A DNA stretch of 58,980 nucleotides from an uncultured Lachnospiraceae bacterium (GCA_902781655.1 CACZJZ010000016.1:1-58980), one strand, 5' to 3'. Positions 1 to 9,270 are shown, counted from the stretch's first letter. Made by a program: numbers and translations. The notes: generated by a model from the letters alone, not told the origin.

Positions 1-419
1 ACGAGGTCCTTCTCCTCGCAGAGCATATACGGGGCCATGCCGCCGTTTCGCTGCCATCCGTACGCCTTGCGAAGCGGACTCTTGCAGGAAATATAATTTC
101 CCTTTCTGCAGTCGTAGCACACCCCGCAGCCGGAAATGTGATAAATAATCACGCGGTCCCCTTCATGAAAGCGGCGCATTCCTTCCCCGCATTTGACGAT
201 CTGTCCCGCGGATTCGTGTCCCGCGATCATTCCGGGTATATACCCTTCCGCTCCCTTGCCCACATGTTCGCGATAAATACAGCGGATATCCGATCCGCAG
301 ATCGTGGCTGCCCTGGTCTTCACGACAACTTCCCCATATCCGGGCTCCGGAATATCAAATTCTTTCAGCTCTACTGTGCTGTTTCCCGGAAGCACCGCGC
401 CAATCATCTTTACCGCCAT
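1..419 (-). CDS. Zinc-dependent medium-chain alcohol/polyol dehydrogenase, N-terminal part (cut by window edge)
   Basis: Reading the minus strand from the ATG at 419 gives about 139 residues of the GroES-like catalytic domain of the MDR superfamily. Visible are the catalytic-zinc segment [12 protein letters not shown], the GHESAG motif, and the structural-zinc loop [16 protein letters not shown] with four cysteines. The start is preceded by AGGAGGGTGAAC, a strong ribosome-binding site. The NAD-binding half lies outside the window, so the substrate (sorbitol, threonine or another secondary alcohol) cannot be named. It is divergent from the AraC-type gene at 638, which makes that regulator its probable controller. 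Confidence 0.85.
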   Translation of the reverse strand, partial: MAVKMIGAVLPGNSTVELKEFDIPEPGYGEVVVKTRAATICGSDIRCIYREHVGKGAEGYIPGMIAGHESAGQIVKCGEGMRRFHEGDRVIIYHISGCGVCYDCRKGNYISCKSPLRKAYGWQRNGGMAPYMLCEEKDL

Positions 420-637
420 AGTTCACCCTCCTGTTCTTCCCCCAATTTGGAATACATTTGAACAATTGTTTTTGTACTATTCTGAAATTTAGCTTACTTC
501 AGGGCTGTTTCAGATATATTCCAATAATAGCGATTTTCATCTTGCAAACAAAGATCAATAGCTGTAAATAATTACTATATTATGTCGTGTTTTCGCAGTT
601 TTTATCATGTGGATCACCCACAGCCAGGAGGTGCTTT
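420..637. promoter_or_regulatory. Divergent AT-rich intergenic region between dehydrogenase and AraC gene
   Basis: This AT-rich stretch must hold the promoters for both divergent genes. A palindrome AACAATTGTT lies at 461-470, close to the dehydrogenase start, and could be an operator. A possible plus-strand promoter is TTGCAA (542-547), 17 bases, TAAATA (565-570), upstream of the AraC gene. Both assignments are by eye and only approximate to consensus. Confidence 0.35.
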
Positions 638-1615
638 ATGATAACAGCCTCAACACGCATGACGCCGGCATCGTCAACCCGATATAACAATTCCGAACTG
701 TCCTTTCACATGGGCCGATACCGGATCATCCCGCAGAATATTGTGTTCGAACAGTTTCATCGCGTGATTCCCATGCACGCCCACAGCGAGGGCTGCTATG
801 AAATTCACTACATTCCATATGGATCCGGCACAGTTATCCTGGATGGAACAGAACACCGGCTGACCAAAGATTCTCTTTTCGTGACAGGCCCCCACATATC
901 CCATCAGCAGATTCCGCAAAAAGAAAACCCGATGGCCGAATACTGCATTTTTCTTCAGACGCAGGAAGATCGCAGACGCGCAGACTCCTCCCCCAGTACA
1001 GACGCTTCCATCCTGTCTGCCTTCCTCTCCACCCCGCTGTGGATCGGCCGGGACACGCAGAACCTCCATCTTGTCATGCAAAATCTATTTCTGGAGCTTG
1101 CACGGAAGCAGGCCGGATACACCTGGATCGTGCAGTCGATGCTTCAACAGATCCTTGTACTTATGGTCCGGAATTACAGTGCCATTGTCCCGCCCAGCGC
1201 CGACTCTGCTGTGCCCGGGGAGAGGCAATCCCTGATTCTGGACGAAAGCTTCCTCTATGACTATGCGACCCTCACGCTGGAAAGCTTGTCGAAGCGGCTC
1301 GCCCTGTCTCCGCGCCAGACCCAGCGGCTGCTCCGGGAGAAATATAATCAGACATTTCAGCAGAAAAAAAACGCAGCGCGGATGAGCGCTGCGGTGATAC
1401 TGCTTCATTCAACCGATCTCCCGGTCACGGAAATCGCTGAACAGCTTGGCTTTTCTTCTTCTGAACATTTCACAAATGCTTTTCGCACCTATGCCGGCAT
1501 CAGTCCCCGGCAGTACCGGAAGGAGCATGCGGCATCTCCTGTTTCTCCTCTTTCTCCTTCTCCGCAGGGCAAACGAGATGCGGATCCTCAAGAAACTGAT
1601 AGCTTACCAGAATAA
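638..1615 (+). CDS. AraC family transcriptional regulator
   Basis: A 325-residue regulator with an N-terminal cupin-like sensor region (roughly residues 20-120, including HAHSEGCYEIHYIPYGSG) and a C-terminal pair of helix-turn-helix motifs (about residues 215-305, with LSPRQTQRLLREKY and VTEIAEQLGFSSSEHFTNAF followed by GISPRQYR). The ATG at 638 is chosen over an in-frame ATG at 587 because AGGAGGTGCTTT lies directly before it. It is divergent from the zinc dehydrogenase and probably regulates it. Its last 116 bases overlap, on the opposite strand, the 3' end of truA; the residues encoded there (Pro/Ser-rich tail) lie beyond the conserved domain. Confidence 0.85.
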   Translation: MITASTRMTPASSTRYNNSELSFHMGRYRIIPQNIVFEQFHRVIPMHAHSEGCYEIHYIPYGSGTVILDGTEHRLTKDSLFVTGPHISHQQIPQKENPMAEYCIFLQTQEDRRRADSSPSTDASILSAFLSTPLWIGRDTQNLHLVMQNLFLELARKQAGYTWIVQSMLQQILVLMVRNYSAIVPPSADSAVPGERQSLILDESFLYDYATLTLESLSKRLALSPRQTQRLLREKYNQTFQQKKNAARMSAAVILLHSTDLPVTEIAEQLGFSSSEHFTNAFRTYAGISPRQYRKEHAASPVSPLSPSPQGKRDADPQETDSLPE

Positions 1616-2366
1616 GTCCCGCGGCGGGCGCCGTCGGTCCTGCCGCTCTCCGGTCCCTGGCCTGCAAAATCCGTGCGACATCCTCCGGCTCCCGTGCGCC
1701 GCGTCCGACCTCGATCAGGGTTCCGGCGATGATACGGACCATGTTGTAGAGAAATCCTGTTCCCTGCACGCGGATCGTGATATCCCGCGGCGGGATGATT
1801 CCGCGCCGCATGGCGGCAGTCAGGGCAGGCTTTGCTGTCACATGCAGTGAGAGAATCGTTCTGACCGTTGTCTCCGCCTGCGTATAGATACTGCAGAAGC
1901 TCTTGAAATCATGCTCCCCGACCAGAGCCTGCCCCGCCCTGTCCATCGCCTCCACATCGAGCGGACACCAGGTATGGAAGCTGTACATCCGGTGCAGCGG
2001 GTCCTCGAACTCTGCGTTATAAATGTGATACTCATAGGTTTTGACCGTACTGCAGTGCCGGGGATGAAAATCGGCCGCCACCTCGAAGGAATCCTGAATC
2101 CGGATGCGGGATGGAAGCCTCCGGTTCAGCGCGTAGGAGAATTTCTCCGGAGGGATCCGGGATTCCGTGTCAAATACAGCGATATTGCACAGTGCGTGCA
2201 CCCCCGCGTCGGTCCGGCTTGCGCCGATGACCCGGATCTGCTCGCCGGTGAGTCCGGAGATGGTCTGATCCAGAACGCCCTCGATCGTCTCCTGCCCCGG
2301 CTGTCTCGCAAACCCGGCGTAACGGGTGCCGTCATATGCAACTTTCAGAAGGATTCTTCTTCGCAT
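1500..2366 (-). CDS. truA: tRNA pseudouridine(38-40) synthase TruA
   Basis: TruA converts uridines 38-40 of the tRNA anticodon arm to pseudouridine. The 288-residue product has the catalytic motif GASRTDAGVHA with the nucleophile Asp53, the family motif CSTVKTYEYHIYN, and the C-terminal FLYNMVRIIAGTL block. It is last in the ribosomal/ECF cluster and starts only 15 bases after ecfT ends. About 28 residues, rich in Glu and Lys, extend past the usual family end (LILVSYQF) and are encoded opposite the tail of the AraC gene. The rplM-rpsI pair that follows truA in Bacillus is not here. Confidence 0.95.
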   Translation of the reverse strand: MRRRILLKVAYDGTRYAGFARQPGQETIEGVLDQTISGLTGEQIRVIGASRTDAGVHALCNIAVFDTESRIPPEKFSYALNRRLPSRIRIQDSFEVAADFHPRHCSTVKTYEYHIYNAEFEDPLHRMYSFHTWCPLDVEAMDRAGQALVGEHDFKSFCSIYTQAETTVRTILSLHVTAKPALTAAMRRGIIPPRDITIRVQGTGFLYNMVRIIAGTLIEVGRGAREPEDVARILQARDRRAAGPTAPAAGLILVSYQFLEDPHLVCPAEKEKEEKQEMPHAPSGTAGD

Positions 2367-2381
2367 CCCTTCATACGCCTT

Positions 2382-3191
2382 TCACACCAGCATGCGCAGG
2401 GTTCGCATCCCTATCACCAGGACAAAGTAACCTGCGAAGAGAAGATACGCGGAGTAATCTCTTCCCGCGTAGACAAGCGGCTTCATTTTTGTCCTGCCCT
2501 CTCCGCCCCGGTAACAGCGCGCCTCCATCGCCATCGCGAGATCATTGGCGCGGCGGAACGCGGAGATGAACAGCGGCACCAGCAGCGGGACGAGCGCCTT
2601 CACCCTGGCGACAAGGCTCCCGGATTCAAAATCCGCGCCTCTCGCCATCTGGGCTTTCTGGATTTTGTCTGTTTCCTCGGCGAGAATCGGGATGAAGCGG
2701 AGCGCGATGGACATCATCATGGCGATCTCATGGACCGGCACATGTATCTTCGTGAGCGGCCTTCCGAGACTCTCCAGCGCATCCGTCAACTGATTCGGTG
2801 TCGTGGTCAGCGTCATCAGCGTCGAACAGATGATGAGGAAAATGAGCCGGATCGCCATCTTCGACGCAAAGACGATGCCCTCTATCGTGATCTGCAGCTT
2901 CCAGAACTTGACGACCGGCGTGCCCGGTGTGAGAAACAGATTAAAAATCACTGTGATCAGCAGAAGAACCAGAATGCCGCGCATACCTCTCCAGATGAAG
3001 CGGAAGGGAACGTGCGACAGCGCCACAGCGACAGCGAGCAGGGCGCCCGCCACTACATAGCCCGTGAAGCTGCGGATGAGGAACAGAGAGATGATGTAGC
3101 CGAGCGTCATCACCACCTTGGTCCGCGGATCCAGCCGGTGGAGCAGGGAATCCGTCTGATAGTATTGTCCCAGTGTTATTGATTTAAACAT
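2382..3191 (-). CDS. ecfT: ECF transporter transmembrane subunit EcfT
   Basis: EcfT is the membrane coupling subunit of energy-coupling factor vitamin importers; it joins the two ATPases to interchangeable substrate-binding S components. The 269-residue protein begins with the typical GQYYQTDSLLHRLDPRTK, has hydrophobic segments at about residues 28-65, 88-125 and near the C terminus, and carries the coupling motifs MARGADF and MEARCYRG that contact the ATPases. It follows the fused ecfA gene by 28 bases and precedes truA, as in other Firmicutes. An S component gene lies at 36.4 kb. Confidence 0.95.
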   Translation of the reverse strand: MFKSITLGQYYQTDSLLHRLDPRTKVVMTLGYIISLFLIRSFTGYVVAGALLAVAVALSHVPFRFIWRGMRGILVLLLITVIFNLFLTPGTPVVKFWKLQITIEGIVFASKMAIRLIFLIICSTLMTLTTTPNQLTDALESLGRPLTKIHVPVHEIAMMMSIALRFIPILAEETDKIQKAQMARGADFESGSLVARVKALVPLLVPLFISAFRRANDLAMAMEARCYRGGEGRTKMKPLVYAGRDYSAYLLFAGYFVLVIGMRTLRMLV

Positions 3192-3219
3192 ACTCTTCTC
3201 CGCTTATCGCCACCGTCCG

Positions 3220-5058
3220 TCAGTCTCTGTTCTTCGTCCTTCCGACGGCGCGCAGAATCTCCTCCGCCGTTTCTTCCACGGTCAGGCAGTCCGTGCGGAC
3301 CGGCAGTCCCCTCGCGCGGATTTTGTCCAGAATATAGGTCACCTGCGGCGCGGCGAGTCCGATGTCCTCAAGCTCCCTTACGTGCGCGAAAATGTCGTGC
3401 GGCGCGCCGTCCATGAGCAGATTGCCGGCGTTCATGACCATGATGCGCTGCACATAGCGGGCGACGTCGTCCATGCTGTGGGAGACGAGAACGATCGTCA
3501 TCCCGCGCTCGCGGTGCATGCGGGAGATCATGCCGAGGATCTCATCCCGTCCCATCGGATCGAGTCCCGCCGTGGGTTCGTCGAGAATCATGATTTTCGG
3601 GCGCATGGCGAGTACACCGGCGATGGCGACGCGGCGTTTCTGGCCGCCGGACAGCTCGAACGGAGAAGCCTTGTAGTACTGCTCTCCGATTTCCACCTGC
3701 CTGAGCGCCTCCACAGCGCGCGCGGTCTGCTCCTCGTCCGGGAGACCCAGGTTCTTCGGGCCGAATTTCACATCAGTCAGAACATCCGCCTCAAACAACT
3801 GATGCTCCGGGTACTGGAAGACAAGGCCGACCTCGGCGCGGAGCTGCCGTCTCGGGTAGCCATCCGCCCAGATATCCTGTCCGTCATACCACACAGATCC
3901 GGCGCTTGGCTTCAGCAGGCCGTTGAGCAGCTGCACAAAGGTGGATTTTCCGGATCCTGTGTGTCCGATGAGGCCGATGAACTGACCGTGCGGAATCCGT
4001 GTGGACAGGCCGTCAAGCGCCCTTGACTCCATCGCGGAACCCTCGTTGTAAATATAGCTGACATTGCGGATCTCGATCCCACTTCCGGCATCCGCATCCG
4101 ATGCCTCGTCTTTCTCATTCGCACAGACAGAGGCGGAACGGCGCTGCTCCGTAACCTCCTGCGGCGCTGGCCCGGCCTGCGCCGGTTTTGCCTGTTCCGC
4201 GTCAAATGCCGCCGGGCATGCGTCCTCCAGGTGTTCAGCGAGTTCGTCCTTGGTCAAAACGCCATCCGGAAGCGGAATTCCGCCGCGCTGCAGCAGCCAC
4301 GAAACCATGGTTGCCTCCGGGACGTCCAGCTTCATTGCCTTGAGTTCCTCCACGCGGGAGAAGACCTCGCGCGGCGTCCCCTGCATCGCGACCTTCCCCT
4401 GGTCCATGACGTAGACCTTGTCGGCGTAGATGGCCTCCTCCATGTAGTGTGTGATGAGCAGAATGGTGATCCCCTCGACCTCGTTCAGTGCCCGTGCCGC
4501 GCGGATCACTTCCTTTCTGCCGCTCGGATCCAGCATCGCCGTCGGCTCGTCGAAAATGATGCACTTCGGATGCATCGCTATCACGCCTGCGATGGAGACG
4601 CGCTGCTTCTGGCCGCCGGAGAGATGGTTCGGGCTCTTCTTGCGATATTCGTACATCCCGACGACCCGCAGGCTCTCCTCCACGCGCTCCCATATCTCCT
4701 TCGTGGGCACGCCGAGGTTCTCCGGGCCGAAACCGACGTCCTCCTCGACCACCTGGCCGATGATCTGATTATCCGGATCCTGAAAGACCATCCCGGCTTC
4801 CTGCCGCACATCCCAGAGATGGCTCTCATCTGTCGTGTCCATCCCGTCGACCTCGACGGTGCCTCCGGTCGGGAAGAGCAGCGCGTTGATATGCTTGGCG
4901 AGTGTGGACTTGCCGGATCCGTTGTGCCCGAGGATTGCGACAAATTCACCGGCCTTCACATCGAGATCGACCGCGTCAAGCGCTCTCGTCCGACCGATGA
5001 TGTTTCCCTCGTCGTCCTTTTTCAGATAGTCGTGGATCAGCTTCTTCGTAATAATCAT
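3220..5058 (-). CDS. ecfA: Fused ECF transporter ATPase (EcfA1-EcfA2 in one chain)
   Basis: Two complete ABC ATPase domains lie in one 612-residue chain. The first half has Walker A GHNGSGKST, Q-loop FQDPDNQ, signature LSGGQKQR, Walker B CIIFDEPTAMLD and switch His in ITHYMEE. The second has GHTGSGKST, FQYPEHQLFE, LSGGQKRR, IMILDEPTAGLD and VSHSMDD. A linker of about 60 residues rich in Ala, Glu and Asp joins them. In Bacillus the halves are separate genes (ecfA1, ecfA2) at this same place, after rplQ. The start is uncertain: ATG at 5058 fits family alignments but has no clear ribosome-binding site; an upstream TTG at 5133 would add 25 residues. It powers EcfT-linked vitamin uptake. Confidence 0.9.
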   Translation of the reverse strand: MIITKKLIHDYLKKDDEGNIIGRTRALDAVDLDVKAGEFVAILGHNGSGKSTLAKHINALLFPTGGTVEVDGMDTTDESHLWDVRQEAGMVFQDPDNQIIGQVVEEDVGFGPENLGVPTKEIWERVEESLRVVGMYEYRKKSPNHLSGGQKQRVSIAGVIAMHPKCIIFDEPTAMLDPSGRKEVIRAARALNEVEGITILLITHYMEEAIYADKVYVMDQGKVAMQGTPREVFSRVEELKAMKLDVPEATMVSWLLQRGGIPLPDGVLTKDELAEHLEDACPAAFDAEQAKPAQAGPAPQEVTEQRRSASVCANEKDEASDADAGSGIEIRNVSYIYNEGSAMESRALDGLSTRIPHGQFIGLIGHTGSGKSTFVQLLNGLLKPSAGSVWYDGQDIWADGYPRRQLRAEVGLVFQYPEHQLFEADVLTDVKFGPKNLGLPDEEQTARAVEALRQVEIGEQYYKASPFELSGGQKRRVAIAGVLAMRPKIMILDEPTAGLDPMGRDEILGMISRMHRERGMTIVLVSHSMDDVARYVQRIMVMNAGNLLMDGAPHDIFAHVRELEDIGLAAPQVTYILDKIRARGLPVRTDCLTVEETAEEILRAVGRTKNRD

Positions 5059-5174
5059 GTCTTTATGCCAAAAGCGGAACCGCCGCAGGAGAAACCGTTC
5101 TCCGTACAGCAGTCCCGCCGTTGTTTCACGCAAAATAGTGGTCTGTCTCCGACTGAAACGCCATTTTGTGCCGA

Positions 5175-5711
5175 TCAGACAAGCTCGATCATGACCATGA
5201 GCGCAGCATCGCCCTTCCGCTGGCCGATCTTGATGATTCTGGTGTAGCCGCCCTTGCGTCCCGCGTATTTAGGTGCATACTCGTCGAACACTTTTGCTAC
5301 CACGTCGACCTTCTTCGTGCCCTTCTTGCGTCCGGCTCCCTTAGCAGGAACCTCGACGACCGGATACACAAACCTGGCGATCTGACGCCGCGCATGCAGA
5401 CGGCTCGGCTGATCCTTCTTGATCTGCTTCTCGACGGTCTCGTAAACAGTGACCTTCTTGCCGTCCTTCTCTTCCTTGACGCGCTTACCGTCCTTGTCGC
5501 GCTGTGCCTGCTTGACCTCGACGGTCACGGTGTCGTAGTTGTCCTTTTCCTTCGCCGCAAGCGTGATCATCGGCTCGACGATCTTCTGGATTTCCTTGGC
5601 TCTCGCCTCAGTCGTCACAATCTTGCCTCTGTAGAGGAGCTGCGTGACCTGCGTGCGGAGCAGAGCCTTTCTGAGCTTGGTCTTCTTACCTAACTTTCTG
5701 TACATTGCCAT
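5175..5711 (-). CDS. rplQ: 50S ribosomal protein L17 with two insertions
   Basis: The ends match L17: [20 protein letters not shown] at the N terminus, LHARRQ in the middle and GGYTRI...[14 protein letters not shown] at the C terminus. At 178 residues it is about 50-60 longer than a typical bacterial L17 (near 115-125). The extra length is a Lys/Asp/Glu-rich insertion of about 45 residues before LHARRQ and a shorter Gly/Lys-rich one of about 15 after it. The start at 5711 has GAAAGGA upstream; the open frame runs further upstream but without family similarity. It sits 150 bases after rpoA. Confidence 0.95.
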   Translation of the reverse strand: MAMYRKLGKKTKLRKALLRTQVTQLLYRGKIVTTEARAKEIQKIVEPMITLAAKEKDNYDTVTVEVKQAQRDKDGKRVKEEKDGKKVTVYETVEKQIKKDQPSRLHARRQIARFVYPVVEVPAKGAGRKKGTKKVDVVAKVFDEYAPKYAGRKGGYTRIIKIGQRKGDAALMVMIELV

Positions 5712-5862
5712 GGTTATTGATTCCTTTCTTCTTATGGATCCTGACGCCGCACTCTTCGGCATTACCGGCGCCCGGAGTTCCCCAGCCCCTCCCACGCTCT
5801 TCGGACTTACTGGGAGAGGAACCCTGGATAACATCAGAACTACTCATCTGCGAATGGACGGC

Positions 5863-6828
5863 TCACGCCTCCGGCATCTCCCCTGTCTTGAGAGACAGGC
5901 CCAGCTCCTTGAGCTTTGCCAGCACTTCCTCGAGAGACTTACGTCCCAGGTTGCGAACCTTCATCATATCCTCGGGTGTCTTGGAGCACAGCTCCTCCAC
6001 CGTGTTGATCCCCGCCCTCTTCAGGCAGTTGTAGGAGCGCACCGAGAGTTCAAGCTCGTCGATGCTCATCGTCATGGACGACGGCTCCTGCCCCTTCGGT
6101 CCCTCTGTGATGACCGGCACATTCTTGGCCGCGTCAGAGAGGTTGATAAAGATGCTCAGATGCTCGGACAGGACCTTGGCGGCGAGGCTGACAGCCTCAT
6201 CCGGACCCAGCGTTCCATTCGTCGTCACATCAAGTGTCAGCTTGTCAAAATCGGTCTGCTGGCCGACACGGGTGTTCGCGACTGTCACATTGACCCGTTC
6301 CACAGGCGTGTAGATCGAATCAACCGGGATGACACCGATCTTGGTGTCCTCGTTCTTGTTCTTGTCCGCGCTGACATAGCCCCTCCCCTTGGTGATGGTC
6401 AGCTCGATGAACAGCTTGGTCTTCTTGCCGCTGAGCGTCGCGATCACCTGATCAGGGTTCATGATGGTAATGTCCTGGTCGCACTGAATATCCGAAGCGC
6501 GGACCACGCCCTCGCCCTCATACTCGATGTATGCGGTCTTGGGTTCGTCCGTCTCGCTGGTGTTGCGGATCGCGAGAGACTTGATATTCATGACGATCTC
6601 AGTGACATCCTCCTTGACCCCGGGGATTGTGCTGAATTCATGCTGAACACCGTCGATCTTAATCTGGCTGACAGCCGCTCCCGGAAGGGAGGACAGCATG
6701 ATTCTGCGCAGAGAGTTGCCAAGCGTGATGCCATAGCCTCTCTCAAGTGGTTCCACCACGAATCTGCCGTACTTGTTGTCATCGGAGATTTCTTCCACAG
6801 TGATGTTCGGTCTTTCGAAATCAAACAC
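5863..6828 (-). CDS. rpoA: DNA-directed RNA polymerase subunit alpha
   Basis: The 321-residue product contains the assembly domain (residues 1 to about 230, with [21 protein letters not shown]) and the C-terminal domain (about 250-310, with [14 protein letters not shown] and [11 protein letters not shown]) that contacts UP elements and activators. It starts with GTG at 6828, preceded by GGAGGAAATTGTATC. Its place between rpsD and rplQ is the normal alpha-operon order in Clostridia. Confidence 0.98.
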   Translation of the reverse strand: MFDFERPNITVEEISDDNKYGRFVVEPLERGYGITLGNSLRRIMLSSLPGAAVSQIKIDGVQHEFSTIPGVKEDVTEIVMNIKSLAIRNTSETDEPKTAYIEYEGEGVVRASDIQCDQDITIMNPDQVIATLSGKKTKLFIELTITKGRGYVSADKNKNEDTKIGVIPVDSIYTPVERVNVTVANTRVGQQTDFDKLTLDVTTNGTLGPDEAVSLAAKVLSEHLSIFINLSDAAKNVPVITEGPKGQEPSSMTMSIDELELSVRSYNCLKRAGINTVEELCSKTPEDMMKVRNLGRKSLEEVLAKLKELGLSLKTGEMPEA

Positions 6829-6948
6829 GATACAATTTCCTCCATAATTGGAACTGCACCGACGGGACCTGCCGCCGGAAGAGCGTTTCTGCCGCCTTCC
6901 GCAGGGTCACGCACATCGGTACAGAGAAACGGGCTGCTATCGTGGAAA

Positions 6949-7542
6949 TTACTTGGAGTACAACTCGACGATAGCCAGTTCGTCGACAGGAACATCGATC
7001 TGATCTCTCTTCGGAAGCGTGCTGACCGTTCCCTTGAAGTTTTCCTTGTCAACATCCACCCACTCAGGGGTCAGTCTGCCGCCAGTCACCTCAGCGATAT
7101 CCTTGAATCTCTGCATCGATTTGGATTTCTCCTTCACCTCGATGACATCGCCGGCATGCACCTGATAGGAAGGGATGTTGATCACCTTTCCGTTCACAGT
7201 GATATGCTTGTGGTCAACAACCTGTCTTGCTTCCCGTCTTGTGCGGGCGAAGCCCATGCGGAACACGACATTATCGAGACGGCTCTCGAGCATGACCATC
7301 AGGTTCTCACCGGTCTGGCCCTTCATCATATCAGCCTTCTCATAATAGTTGTGGAACGGCTTCTCCAGAACGCCGTAGATGAACTTTGCCTTCTGCTTCT
7401 CGCGGAGCTGCAGGCCGTACTCGGAAATCTTGCGGCTTCTGCGGGTCAGCGTTCTCTTGGACTTCTTGTCATAGCCGAGGAAGCCGGGTTCCAGCTCCAG
7501 GGATCTGCATCTCTTCAGTACGGGAGTCTTGTTTACTGCCAT
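6949..7542 (-). CDS. rpsD: 30S ribosomal protein S4
   Basis: S4 binds 16S rRNA early in small-subunit assembly and often represses its own operon. The 197-residue protein has the S4 RNA-binding domain (about residues 88-150: MLESRLDNVVFRMGFARTR, ARQVVDHKHITVNGK). Only one cysteine is present in the N-terminal region, so it is the zinc-free form. AAAGGATTATAGAAA precedes the ATG. In Bacillus rpsD is elsewhere; its position between rpsK and rpoA is typical of Clostridia. Confidence 0.98.
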   Translation of the reverse strand: MAVNKTPVLKRCRSLELEPGFLGYDKKSKRTLTRRSRKISEYGLQLREKQKAKFIYGVLEKPFHNYYEKADMMKGQTGENLMVMLESRLDNVVFRMGFARTRREARQVVDHKHITVNGKVINIPSYQVHAGDVIEVKEKSKSMQRFKDIAEVTGGRLTPEWVDVDKENFKGTVSTLPKRDQIDVPVDELAIVELYSK

Positions 7543-7646
7543 TTTCTATAATCCTTTCTGTCAGGGCACCGCCCTGAGGGAGTCGTTTACAGCGCCGCGC
7601 GCGGCGCCTTCCTCCGACAAAATATTGGTGAATTGTCAGCGTGCGG

Positions 7647-8057
7647 TTATACTCTTCTCTTCTTGGGCGGACGGCATCCGTTGTGCGGAACGGGCGTCAC
7701 GTCGGTGATGGACAGAACCTGCAGTCCATTTGCGTTCAGAGAACGGATTGCCGCCTCTCTTCCTGATCCGGGTCCCTTGACGAAGACATCGACCGCCTTC
7801 AGACCGTGAATCATCGCAGCCTTGGTAGCGGTCTCCGCAGCGAGCTGCGCCGCATAAGGAGTGGACTTTCTGGAGCCCTTGAAGCCAAGTCCGCCTGCGC
7901 TTGCCCAGCTCAGCGTGTTGCCCTGGGTATCGGTCAGCGTCACAATCGTATTGTTAAAGGAGCTCTGGATATGTGCCTGTCCACGCTCCACATTCTTTTT
8001 CACGCGCTTCTTGGCAGCGGCCTTTCTGGCTGCTGCTGCTGTCTGCTGTTTTGCCAT
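7647..8057 (-). CDS. rpsK: 30S ribosomal protein S11
   Basis: S11 forms part of the 30S platform near the E site. The 136-residue protein carries the family blocks [49 protein letters not shown] and ends [18 protein letters not shown]. The Lys/Ala-rich first 25 residues are the usual basic extension. It lies between rpsM and rpsD with a 70-base gap on the upstream side. Confidence 0.98.
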   Translation of the reverse strand: MAKQQTAAAARKAAAKKRVKKNVERGQAHIQSSFNNTIVTLTDTQGNTLSWASAGGLGFKGSRKSTPYAAQLAAETATKAAMIHGLKAVDVFVKGPGSGREAAIRSLNANGLQVLSITDVTPVPHNGCRPPKKRRV

Positions 8058-8127
8058 GAAATTCCTGCTTTCTCTCCCCGCTGCGGGGAGGTGTAATCAA
8101 CTCGCCATAATCTCTTATGGTTCAACG

Positions 8128-8496
8128 TCACTTTTTCTTGTTCGCGATCGTCTTCTTCGGTCCCTTGCGGGTTCTCGCGTTATTCTTGGTGTGCTGGCCG
8201 CGGCACGGAAGTCCCTTTCTGTGGCGGGATCCTCTGTAGCAGCCGATCTCGGTCAGACGCTTGATATCCATGGCAGTCTGACGGCGGAGATCGCCTTCCA
8301 CCTGGTAGTTCTCGCCGATTTCGTCTGCGAGCTTTCTGACTTCATCATCGGTCAGATCGCGGCAGCGGGTGTCCGGGCTGACGCCTGTCTTTGCAAGAAT
8401 CGCGTCTGCGGACTTGCGGCCGATTCCATAGATATAGGTAAGGCCGATCTCGACGCGCTTATCTCTGGGTAAATCTACACCTGCGATACGAGCCAT
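8128..8496 (-). CDS. rpsM: 30S ribosomal protein S13
   Basis: S13 sits in the 30S head and contacts the large subunit and P-site tRNA. The 122 residues show [21 protein letters not shown], the helix-hairpin-helix [11 protein letters not shown], and the basic tail [20 protein letters not shown]. The ATG at 8496 follows GGAGGAATTCAAGCA. A 312-base gap separates it from rpmJ, longer than is usual in this operon. Confidence 0.98.
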   Translation of the reverse strand: MARIAGVDLPRDKRVEIGLTYIYGIGRKSADAILAKTGVSPDTRCRDLTDDEVRKLADEIGENYQVEGDLRRQTAMDIKRLTEIGCYRGSRHRKGLPCRGQHTKNNARTRKGPKKTIANKKK

Positions 8497-8808
8497 TGCT
8501 TGAATTCCTCCAAAATTCGTGGTGCGCTCCGCTTCCCTCGTCCGGGAGTAGAGCCGTGTCCGCTTACCTTGCGGACGCTACTGATTGATTGAGGCAGGAT
8601 GAACCATTATTTTCATCATCCTGAGCGGACCTGGCGGTTTCATGGAACGCGGCCCCTGCGGGCCTTCCGCGCTCCGCCGCATTTCGGTTCACTTTACGCC
8701 CAACCGGAGCATACTCCGGTCTTTCCATTGCGCATAAACGCGGCATGGTATCAAAGAGTAATGCAGCAAAATACTGCAGTATTCTTATGATAAAGAGTCC
8801 TGAATGGC
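8497..8808 (-). other. Structured 312-base gap between rpmJ and rpsM
   Basis: No convincing gene is present. Several inverted repeats are visible: GTCCGC/GCGGAC (8558-8576), CAGGATGA/TCATCCTG (8595-8623, 8-base stem), ACCGGAG/CTCCGGT with a 4-base loop (8703-8720), and the palindrome AATACTGCAGTATT (8770-8783). None is followed by a run of T on the minus strand, so they do not look like simple terminators. They may be processing, stability or regulator-binding structures. Confidence 0.5.
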
Positions 8809-8922
8809 TCAGCCCTGTCTCTGTTTATGCTTCGGGTTCTCGCAGATAACCCGTACCACGCCCTTGCGCTTGATGACCTTGCACTTCTCGCACATCGGCT
8901 TAACGGATGCTCTAACCTTCAT
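8809..8922 (-). CDS. rpmJ: 50S ribosomal protein L36
   Basis: A 37-residue protein, [20 protein letters not shown] at the N terminus, ending HKQRQG. The zinc-ribbon ligands C-x2-C, a third Cys and a His (CENPKH) are present, so this is the zinc-binding form. The ATG at 8922 is preceded by GGAGAGAATGAAG-like purine sequence (AAGGAGGATAAGGAGAGA region). It follows infA as in other Firmicutes. Confidence 0.97.
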   Translation of the reverse strand: MKVRASVKPMCEKCKVIKRKGVVRVICENPKHKQRQG

Positions 8923-9051
8923 TCTCTCCTTATCCTCCTTCCGGCAATTTTGGACATAATAAAACGTCCGGCTCGCAAAGAGCCGAACGTAATTGTACCA
9001 TAATGCGTAACAGAATTGCAACACCTGCTTGCAGGATTATGCAGCCCTGTC

Positions 9052-9270
9052 TTACTTATCGCGCCAGATAATTCTACCCTTCGTCAGATCATAGGTAGAC
9101 ATCTCGAGCGTCACCTTGTCTCCGGGAAGAATACGGATAAAATTCTGGCGGAGCTTTCCGCTGATATGCGCCAGAATGATGGCTCCGTTCTCCAGTTTGA
9201 CCCGGAACAGGGTATTCGGGAGCTTTTCTACGACAACTCCCTCCAGTTCGATCACATCTGCTTTTGACAA
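9052..9270 (-). CDS. infA: Translation initiation factor IF-1
   Basis: IF-1 binds the ribosomal A site during initiation. The 72-residue OB-fold protein matches along its length: [41 protein letters not shown] and LTKGRIIWR. It begins with TTG at 9270, supported by AGGAGGTGGAAAT directly upstream. Only 35 bases separate it from adk: the map gene and KOW-domain gene found here in many Firmicutes are missing. Confidence 0.98.
   Translation of the reverse strand: MSKADVIELEGVVVEKLPNTLFRVKLENGAIILAHISGKLRQNFIRILPGDKVTLEMSTYDLTKGRIIWRDK

Noticed and set aside
1911-3182. A 423-codon open frame on the plus strand opposite truA and ecfT
   Set aside because: His/Arg/Asp-rich translation typical of an antisense frame; no similarity.
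5644-7551. A 635-codon open frame on the plus strand opposite rplQ, rpoA and rpsD
   Set aside because: Shadow of three well-identified ribosomal-operon genes.
8564-8746. A 60-codon frame in the rpmJ-rpsM gap
   Set aside because: No ribosome-binding site, no similarity, and the stretch is better explained by inverted repeats.
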